Notes under the pieces: generated by a model
Seen by the model: only the letters and a program-made list of their open reading frames with translations
Told to the model about the DNA's origin: nothing
The model's database searches: none
Source: Burkholderiales bacterium
GTDB lineage: Bacteria; Pseudomonadota; Gammaproteobacteria; Burkholderiales; Burkholderiaceae_F
NCBI GenBank assembly: GCA_021298875.1
Contig: JAJTHJ010000394.1
Location: 1-7,479 of the forward strand
Direction: 5' to 3'
DNA length: 7,479 nucleotides
In this document: positions 1-4,808 of the stretch, one piece after another
Numbering within the stretch: the first letter of the stretch is position 1
How the letters are laid out: the number at the start of each line of letters is the position of its first letter
Translations under genes and position numbers: made by a program

Positions 1-564
1 CACGATGTTCGGGCGGAAGCGCTCGCTCGCGATCGGCGCTTCGCCGCGCGCCTGCAAGCGGCGGTTCACGTCGGCGAGCGACGCCGTGCCCGTGGCGAGC
101 AGTGCGAAGCCGTCGCCGAACTTGACCGGCGCATCGACTTTGCCGGTGTATTTGTGCGCCGACAGCCGCGTGTGCTCGGGGTCGAAGCGCAGCAGCCGCG
201 CCGGCCGCCCGAGAAAGTTGCTGAACCAGGCATCGGCCACTTCGCCCTGTGTCACCGCGCTCACGCGGTCGTCCCACACCTGCGCGGTCACCACGTCGCC
301 CTCGGAGGCGAAGGGCACTTCCAGCGCGAGCATGCCCGGCGCCTTCAGCCGCAGGCTCGTGCCGGTGAAGCGCGTTTCGATCAACGCCATGCGGGGAATC
401 TCGCGCTGGCTCAGGAACTCGCCGTCCGCATCGACCACCACCCACTCGCGGTCGCCGATGCCGTCCACCTCCAGCCCGGTGGCGGCGACGGTCGCCTCGC
501 GTAGCGCGATACCGCGACAACTCTTGATCGGGTACAGATGCAGTTCGGAGATGGTCGCTTGCAT
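1..564 (-). CDS. MOSC domain-containing protein, YcbX/mARC-like (3' end outside window)
   Basis: This minus-strand frame reads from an ATG at 564-562 to the window edge without a stop (188 codons); the C-terminus lies outside. Residues 8-62 match the MOSC N-terminal beta-barrel: LHLYPIKSCRGI, a GDREWVVVDADGEFLSQRE stretch and PRMALI. Residues 147-188 (VKFGDGFALLATGTASL, then ERFRPNIV) match the start of the MOSC domain proper. The cysteine expected to bind the molybdenum cofactor would be past the edge. Family members bind sulfurated molybdenum cofactor; E. coli YcbX and eukaryotic mARC reduce N-hydroxylated compounds, and a similar role here is inference. The gene diverges from the 653-1549 gene with about 88 bases between, in which I see no clear promoter. 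No convincing Shine-Dalgarno precedes the start, but the conserved N-terminus (ISELHLYPIKS) supports it. Confidence 0.9.
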   Translation of the reverse strand, partial: MQATISELHLYPIKSCRGIALREATVAATGLEVDGIGDREWVVVDADGEFLSQREIPRMALIETRFTGTSLRLKAPGMLALEVPFASEGDVVTAQVWDDRVSAVTQGEVADAWFSNFLGRPARLLRFDPEHTRLSAHKYTGKVDAPVKFGDGFALLATGTASLADVNRRLQARGEAPIASERFRPNIV

Positions 565-652
565 GGCGGAAACCGGCGAGACGCGAAAGGAGCGGGAAGT
601 TAGCATTCGCCACCGCCGCGCCGCCCCACGCCGCGCATCCGCACGCAAAAAA

Positions 653-1549
653 ATGAACCACAGCCCCAACGCCGACCTCCCGGCCGCGCCCACAGCCGCG
701 CCCGACGGCACCCCGCAAGCCAGCCGCCTCGACGCCGCCTTGCTCGACGCGGCCCGCGAGCTGCGTGCCGAGCGCGACCGCGCATCCGCGGCGAGCGACG
801 AACTCATCGCCATGCGCCTGCGCGCCGACGCGCTGCTCGCGCGCGCACAAGCTGCCGCGCGCGCCTGCGACGCCTATCTCGCGTTCGACTGCGTGCAGCA
901 GATCGAGCGCGAACTCGTGCTGGCCACCACTGCCGAGGAGCGCGCCGCCCGCGTCCCCGCGCTGGTATTGGAGGCGCGCGCGCGGCTGGAACCCTGGCGC
1001 GCGGCGGTGGCCGATCGCCTGGCCGACGCCTCGCACGGCGGCGCACCGTCGGTTGCCACCGTGCAGGCGCTGCTCGCCAATCTGCACGCCGCCGCGCAGG
1101 AGCGCCTCTACCAGCGCCTGCTCACCGAGCGGCAGGTGCCGGTGGTGGTCGGTGTAGCGGCGGCGACCACCGTGCTGTACCTGGCGTGGTCGCTCATCGG
1201 CGGCTTCGACTGGCTGACCAACGAAAACTACGAGATCACCACCGCGATGTGGCTCATCACCGGCGCGCTGTTCGGCTTGTTCGGCGCCGTGCTGAGCATG
1301 CTCTTTGGTCTGTTCCGCGGCGCGCACGGCGGCGCGCTGCCGGACCTGCGTCATCTGCGGCTCATCACCTTTGCCCGCCCGCTGGTGGGGCTGCTGTCGG
1401 CGCTGCCGATCATCCTGCTGCTGGAGGCCGGCGTCTTCAATCTCGGCGAGACCACGCCGGCGCTGGTCTTCGGCCTGTGCTTCGCCGCCGGCTTTGCCGA
1501 GCGCTGGTTTGTCGCGCGGCTGTTACGCCGCGAGCCCGATCGCGGCTGA
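653..1549 (+). CDS. Membrane protein with N-terminal coiled-coil-like region and four predicted TM helices
   Basis: This is a 298-residue protein of no family I recognise. Residues 1-25 are Pro/Ala-rich and probably disordered. Residues 26-160 are charged and Ala/Arg/Glu-rich with heptad-like spacing, consistent with a helical or coiled-coil cytoplasmic domain. Four hydrophobic segments follow at about 163-184, 197-221, 240-264 and 268-285. A Trp/Asn/Glu-rich loop (DWLTNENYEITT) lies between the first two. The C-terminus is basic. The frame is open far upstream, but that part is antisense to the MOSC gene, so the ATG at 653 is preferred; ATGs at 551 and 563 are in frame but would add an unconvincing basic peptide. 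No good ribosome binding site is visible. It ends 52 bases before the sigma factor gene and could be co-transcribed with it. A role as membrane partner of the sigma/kinase pair is only a guess from position. Confidence 0.75.
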   Translation: MNHSPNADLPAAPTAAPDGTPQASRLDAALLDAARELRAERDRASAASDELIAMRLRADALLARAQAAARACDAYLAFDCVQQIERELVLATTAEERAARVPALVLEARARLEPWRAAVADRLADASHGGAPSVATVQALLANLHAAAQERLYQRLLTERQVPVVVGVAAATTVLYLAWSLIGGFDWLTNENYEITTAMWLITGALFGLFGAVLSMLFGLFRGAHGGALPDLRHLRLITFARPLVGLLSALPIILLLEAGVFNLGETTPALVFGLCFAAGFAERWFVARLLRREPDRG

Positions 1550-1601
1550 GCGCCGGGCCGATCTGCCCGCGCCGCGCGGCTGGCGTGGCAACATCGCCGC
1601 C

Positions 1602-2177
1602 ATGACGGAACGCACCCAATCCTCGCTCACCGTCTTGCTGCGCGCCTGGGAGGGCGGCGACCGCGCCGCCTTTGGCCGTGTCGTGCAGCAGGTGATCGGC
1701 GACTTGCAGCGGATGGCCGCCTCGCGGCTGCGCGGTGCCGACACGCCCTCGCTGGCCGCCGGCGACCTCGTCAACGAAGCGCTGCTCAAGGTGATGGACT
1801 CGCCGCCCGACTGGCAGAACCGCGCCCACTTCTTTGCCACGATGTCGTTGGCGATGCGCTCGGTGCTGATCGACCACGCCCGCGCGCGCCGGGCCGACAA
1901 GCGCGGTGGCGAGTGGCAGCGACTGACCTACACGCTGACCGGCGTGGGCGAAGAGTCGATGGTCGCCGACCTGCTGACACTCGACAAACTGCTCACGCAA
2001 CTGGCCGCCGACGACCCGCGCGCGGCTGAAATCCTGCAAATGACCTACTTTGCCGGCATGGAGCGCGAAGACATCGCCACCGTGCTCGGCATCTCCGTGC
2101 CCACCGTCGACCGCGAACTGCGCTTCGCCCGCGCGTGGCTGGCCGAGCAACTCGGCCGCAGCGACCTGCAAGCCTGA
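1602..2177 (+). CDS. ECF-type RNA polymerase sigma factor, kinase-associated (TIGR02999/ECF43-like)
   Basis: The 191-residue protein has the two-domain ECF layout. Region 2 covers about residues 8-96, with the core-binding segment GDLVNEALLKVMD (54-66) and the promoter-melting/-10 segment NRAHFFATMSLAMRSVLIDHARARRADKR (73-101, in the usual order). Region 4 covers about 125-185, with a helix-turn-helix at EREDIATVLGISVPTVDREL (154-173). Length and the FFA-MRxxLIDHARxRxADKR signature fit the sigma family found next to Ser/Thr kinases. In characterised pairs (EcfP-PknT, EcfK-PknS) the kinase activates the sigma factor by phosphorylating a Thr that replaces acidic residues in region 2.2. Here that place reads AAGD (52-55), so the usual Thr is absent; T48 and S50 lie just upstream. 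The kinase at 3672 is the likely partner. No repeated promoter motif lies in front of this gene. Confidence 0.92.
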   Translation: MTERTQSSLTVLLRAWEGGDRAAFGRVVQQVIGDLQRMAASRLRGADTPSLAAGDLVNEALLKVMDSPPDWQNRAHFFATMSLAMRSVLIDHARARRADKRGGEWQRLTYTLTGVGEESMVADLLTLDKLLTQLAADDPRAAEILQMTYFAGMEREDIATVLGISVPTVDRELRFARAWLAEQLGRSDLQA

Positions 2178-2180
2178 AAG

Positions 2181-2210
2181 GCCCTGCCCCCGGCGACAGG
2201 CGGGCGGGGC
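2181..2210 (+). terminator. GC-rich hairpin after the sigma gene, overlapping a promoter
   Basis: GCCCTGCCC (2181-2189) pairs with GGGCGGGGC (2202-2210) with one G-U pair, leaving a 12-base loop. It starts four bases after the sigma stop codon and is followed by the T-rich run GCTTTGCGTTTAG. It may be a weak intrinsic terminator. The -35-like GACAG of the downstream promoter lies in the loop and the -10-like box just after the stem, so an attenuator or purely coincidental role is possible. Confidence 0.4.
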
Positions 2211-2223
2211 GCTTTGCGTTTAG
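2195..2223 (+). promoter_or_regulatory. ECF-type promoter motif upstream of the 70-residue protein
   Basis: GACAG at 2195-2199, 14 bases, then TTGCGTTTAG at 2214-2223. The same layout recurs at 2609 and 7300. Read as an ECF promoter, the -35 box is GACAG/GATAG and the -10 box CGTTTA, 17 bases apart. The motif ends 43 bases before the ATG at 2267. The assignment to the adjacent sigma factor is inference. Confidence 0.6.
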
Positions 2224-2266
2224 TTGTCCGGGGGCTGCATCCGCAGCCTTGGGACGAGACTGCCGC

Positions 2267-2479
2267 ATGCCGCCGCCTGCCGACAACGCGCGGATCAAGA
2301 CCCTGTTCAACCTGGTCTGCGATCTGCCCGACGCCGCCGCCCAGCGTGCTGCGCTGGAGGCGCTCGGCGCCGATGCAGCCACCCTCGCCCGGGTGATGGC
2401 GCTGCTGCAACGCGACCGCAGCGATGCGGAACTGCCGCCGCGCTGGCGACGCTGGTTCGGACGGCGGCGCCGCGAGTAG
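2267..2479 (+). CDS. 70-residue protein: free-standing copy of the kinase N-terminal module
   Basis: This small protein starts NARIKTLFNLVCDLPDAAAQ and matches the N-terminus of the kinase encoded at 3672. Its residues 8-47 align without gaps to kinase residues 26-65, with 29 of 40 identical. This type of helical segment (xLFNxVCDLP...QRAAL...VxALL) precedes the catalytic domain in many sigma-linked kinases. The remaining residues are a very basic tail, RWRRWFGRRRRE (59-70). There is no kinase domain, membrane segment or signal peptide. The start ATG is preceded by a weak GGGACGAG and, 43 bases upstream, by a putative ECF promoter. It may bind the sigma factor or kinase in place of the kinase's own module. 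It could instead be the remnant of a duplicated kinase gene, although the intact frame and its own promoter argue for a working gene. Confidence 0.7.
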   Translation: MPPPADNARIKTLFNLVCDLPDAAAQRAALEALGADAATLARVMALLQRDRSDAELPPRWRRWFGRRRRE

Positions 2480-2608
2480 CGCTGCCGATAGTTCGGCTCT
2501 CCCGACCGCGTTCGGCACGGCACGGGCGCACCGCGTGCGACTGCGCTGTGCGTGCGCGGCGGCGCGACTGGCGCAATCCTCACCCGCATGACCAGGACGC
2601 CGCCGCGC

Positions 2609-2637
2609 GATAGCCGCGCAGGCGATCTTGCGTTTAG
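2609..2637 (+). promoter_or_regulatory. ECF-type promoter motif upstream of the duplicated-half membrane protein
   Basis: GATAG at 2609-2613, 14 bases, then TTGCGTTTAG at 2628-2637. It matches the 7300-7328 site closely, including the preceding CG, the CG two bases after GATAG, and the bases just after the -10 box (GGC, one variable base, AATAGGGC). It ends 48 bases before the ATG at 2686. Confidence 0.65.
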
Positions 2638-2685
2638 GCCAATAGGGCCGGCCGGTTTCGCGGCGGCGCTCCCGGAGAACCACCG

Positions 2686-3519
2686 ATGAACGAAACCGCT
2701 TCCCTGCTCCTCGCCGCTTTGCTTCGCGGCGTTATCACTGCCGCGGTGCTGGCCGCCGTCTTGTTGGTCCTGCGCCGCGGCGGGCCGCGCCTGGCCGGGC
2801 TGGTCGCGGCCGTGCCGGTCATCTTGGCCCCGGCGCTCTTCTGGATTGGCTACGACCTGGGTGCCGCCAGTGCCGCGGCCGCTGCGCTGGCGGCGCTTTA
2901 CGCCACCGGCTTGACCGCGCTCCTCGCGCTCGCCTATGGGCAGGCGGCGCGGCGGTTCGGCACACCGTTGGCTTGCCTTGCCGTGGCACTCTCAGCCGTC
3001 GCCGCGCTGGGGCTGCTGGCCGGGCCGCTGGCGGCCAGCGCGATCGGCGCCACGGCCTTCACTGCGCTGGCCATTGCGCTCGCCCTGCGCTGGATGCCGC
3101 GCCAGCACGGCGCCGCCAGCCCGCGCCGTGCGGGGCGGTACGACTTTGCCTTCACCTTGGCGGTGAGCGCGGTTGCCACGGCGGTCATCAGTGCGCTCGC
3201 CCCGCACTTGCCGGCGCAGTGGTGCGGCTTGATCGCAGCCATCCCGGTGGTCGGCATCACCACCATGGGGCTGTTGCACAAGCGCGCCGAGCATGCCGCG
3301 CTCGGTGCCTTTCTGCGAGCCTATGTGAGCGGCACCGCGGCCAAGGCGGTCTTTCTGCTCGGGCTGACGGTGGCGCTGGTGCCGCTGGGTCTTGCCGGCG
3401 GCTGGCTCGTAGCGCTTGCCGCTGCGGTGGGCTGTATCGCGCTCGCGGGCTGGCGGCGCCGGCCCGTCGCAGCCCAAGGCGGTGGGCAACCCGCCGCGCT
3501 GGCCGCGCTGCCGCGCTGA
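2686..3519 (+). CDS. Polytopic membrane protein with two similar halves (GlpM-like repeat)
   Basis: A 277-residue, strongly hydrophobic protein with about eight predicted membrane segments. A GGAG ribosome binding site (2674-2677) is well placed before the ATG. Two halves resemble each other: LAGLVAAVPVILAP (36-49) and WCGLIAAIPVVGIT (179-192). Each is preceded by a hydrophobic helix, and a similar Ala-rich helix follows (AALAALYATG at 66-75; ALGAFLRAYVSG at 205-216). A basic cytoplasmic loop (RWMPRQHGAASPRRAGRYD, 135-153) separates them. The G-L-x-A-x-x-P pattern recalls the small GlpM/DUF3147 membrane proteins, so a fused double GlpM-like protein is my best guess; transport or another role cannot be read from the sequence. 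It has its own promoter motif at 2609 and sits between the sigma factor and the kinase, which suggests it belongs to the sigma regulon. Confidence 0.8.
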   Translation: MNETASLLLAALLRGVITAAVLAAVLLVLRRGGPRLAGLVAAVPVILAPALFWIGYDLGAASAAAAALAALYATGLTALLALAYGQAARRFGTPLACLAVALSAVAALGLLAGPLAASAIGATAFTALAIALALRWMPRQHGAASPRRAGRYDFAFTLAVSAVATAVISALAPHLPAQWCGLIAAIPVVGITTMGLLHKRAEHAALGAFLRAYVSGTAAKAVFLLGLTVALVPLGLAGGWLVALAAAVGCIALAGWRRRPVAAQGGGQPAALAALPR

Positions 3520-3600
3520 GGCTGGTCTCATGTCGTGCGATGTTCCGCGGGACAGCCAGCGCCACCGAGGAGGCTAAATTGCCGCGCTCCGGGCAGGGGC

Positions 3601-3610
3601 TTGCGTTTTC
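3601..3610 (+). promoter_or_regulatory. Half-site of the ECF promoter motif upstream of the kinase
   Basis: TTGCGTTTTC matches the -10 portion of the repeated motif in 8 of 10 positions, 61 bases before the kinase ATG. No GATAG/GACAG is present at the expected spacing, where the sequence reads CCGCG. It may be a weak version of the promoter or a chance match. Confidence 0.35.
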
Positions 3611-3671
3611 AGCGCGGTACTGTCCGGTAAGTTCCGCACCCACATTGAGAACAAGCGCACAGCGCGACACG

Positions 3672-4808
3672 ATGTCCCACTCGCCGTCCCCCGTGGTGGA
3701 AACCGCAGACCTCGCGCCGCCCCCCGGCGCCGTGGGCAGCGGCTACGCGCGGATCAAGGCGCTCTTCAATGCGGTGTGCGACCTGCCGGACGAAGCCGCC
3801 CAGCGCGCCGCCTTGGACGCCGCCGGCGCCACCGCCGCGGAGACCGACAAGGTGCTCGCCTTGCTCGGCCACAGCGGCGAGGCCACCCGCTTTGCCCGCC
3901 CGGTCGCGCAGGCCGCCGCGCAGTGGCTGGACAACGAACTCGTCCCCGGCGACCGGCTCGGCGCCTGGACGCTGGCGCGCGAAATGGGCCGCGGCGGCAT
4001 GGGCCGCGTGTTCGAGGCGCAGCGCAGCGACGGCCACTACCAGCAGCGCGCCGCCATCAAAGTGCTGTTGGGCTACAGCGGCCCCGAGGCGCTGGAGCGG
4101 CTGAAGCGCGAGCGCCAGATCCTCGCCAACCTGGAGCACCCGAACATCGCGCGGCTGCTCGACGGCGGCACCACCCCGGCCGGGCGGCCGTATCTGGTGA
4201 TGGAGTTTGCCGACGGCGAGCCGATCGACCGCCACGCCGCCGCCCACGGCCTCGATCTCGCCGCGCGGCTGCGCCTCTTCGACCAGGTGTGCGAAGCGCT
4301 CGCCTACGCGCACCGCAGCCTCGTGATCCACTGCGACATCAAGCCCTCCAACGTGCTGGTGGACAAAGACGGGCGCGTGCGGCTGATCGACTTTGGCATC
4401 TCGCGGCTGGAAGGCGAGGGTGAAGACACGGCTCCCGCGATGACGCTCGCCTACGCCAGCCCCGAGCAGAAGGCCGGGCAGGCGCCGGGTGTGGCGAGCG
4501 ACATCTACAGCCTGGGGCGGTTGTTGCAAGAGCTGGTGGCTCCGACTCACACCGAAGCGCACCGCCCCCACCCCAACCCTCCCCCGCAGGCGGGGGAGGG
4601 AGCAACACTCGCTGCCGCCCTGACTCCCTCCCCTGCGACCGCGACCGCCGTTACCCCCTCCCCTGCGAAGCGGGGGAGGGCTGGGGTGGGGGCGTGGGTG
4701 CTGAACCGAGGGAAAACCTCCAACCCCAGTCAACCGCACGCGCGAGTCCCCGACAAACTCCCCCCAACCGCGAACTCGCCGCCATCATCGCCAAGGCCAC
4801 TGCGGTAG
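3672..4808 (+). CDS. Ser/Thr protein kinase, N-terminal and catalytic part of a split kinase-TPR gene
   Basis: The frame encodes 378 residues. Residues 25-66 form the helical N-terminal module shared with the 70-residue protein. The kinase domain begins near 97, with glycine loop GRGGMGRV (106-113), ATP-site lysine K130 (AAIK), helix C glutamate E147, catalytic loop HCDIKPSN (220-227, catalytic D222), DFG (240-242), SPE (263-265, for APE) and DIYSLG (277-282). The catalytic Arg of HRD is Cys, making it a non-RD kinase. After LVAP (288-291) the frame runs into a Pro-rich stretch encoded by a REP-type insertion, then stops at 4808. The missing lobe end (RELAAIIAKA...RYDSVGALQRDLQRL) is read in another frame in the next gene. 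Gene context suggests it phosphorylates the ECF sigma factor. The start is chosen at the ATG at 3672; the upstream continuation is antisense-like overlap with the membrane protein gene. No strong ribosome binding site is visible. Confidence 0.88.
   Translation: MSHSPSPVVETADLAPPPGAVGSGYARIKALFNAVCDLPDEAAQRAALDAAGATAAETDKVLALLGHSGEATRFARPVAQAAAQWLDNELVPGDRLGAWTLAREMGRGGMGRVFEAQRSDGHYQQRAAIKVLLGYSGPEALERLKRERQILANLEHPNIARLLDGGTTPAGRPYLVMEFADGEPIDRHAAAHGLDLAARLRLFDQVCEALAYAHRSLVIHCDIKPSNVLVDKDGRVRLIDFGISRLEGEGEDTAPAMTLAYASPEQKAGQAPGVASDIYSLGRLLQELVAPTHTEAHRPHPNPPPQAGEGATLAAALTPSPATATAVTPSPAKRGRAGVGAWVLNRGKTSNPSQPHARVPDKLPPTANSPPSSPRPLR
4562..4694. repeat. REPIN-like pair of inverted REP hairpins inside the kinase gene
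   Basis: Two GC-rich palindromes face each other. The first (core 4577-4600) has arms CCCTCCCCCGC and GCGGGGGAGGG around a two-base centre. The second (core 4656-4680) has the same arms with one mismatch. The outer flanks are also inverted: CGCCCCCACCCCAACC at 4563-4578 against GGCTGGGGTGGGGGCG at 4679-4694. A 13-base unit CCCTCCCCTGCGA is also directly repeated at 4626 and 4656. A third copy lies at 6971-7020. Inverted REP pairs of this size are mobilised by RAYT (Y1 REP) transposases; none is in the window. The element is about 132 bases, a multiple of three if these limits are right. Confidence 0.8.

Noticed and set aside
5..652. Open plus-strand frame continuous with the coiled-coil membrane protein, extending over the left edge.
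   Set aside because: It is antisense to the well-supported MOSC gene; its translation is Ser/Arg-rich without family features.
1437..2171. Minus-strand frame of 244 codons opposite the sigma factor.
   Set aside because: The plus strand encodes a clear sigma factor; the antisense frame reflects codon bias only.
2588..2689. Possible 33-codon plus-strand peptide overlapping the membrane protein start by TGA/ATG.
   Set aside because: It spans the promoter motif, has no ribosome binding site and shows no distinctive sequence.
2973..3671. In-frame upstream extension of the kinase reading frame.
   Set aside because: It overlaps the membrane protein gene in another frame and translates to Arg/Ala-rich nonsense; the ATG at 3672 gives the conserved N-terminal module.
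3609..4739. Long minus-strand open frame of 376 codons opposite the kinase.
   Set aside because: It is a mirror of a GC-rich kinase gene; no domain, and the plus-strand kinase motifs are unequivocal.
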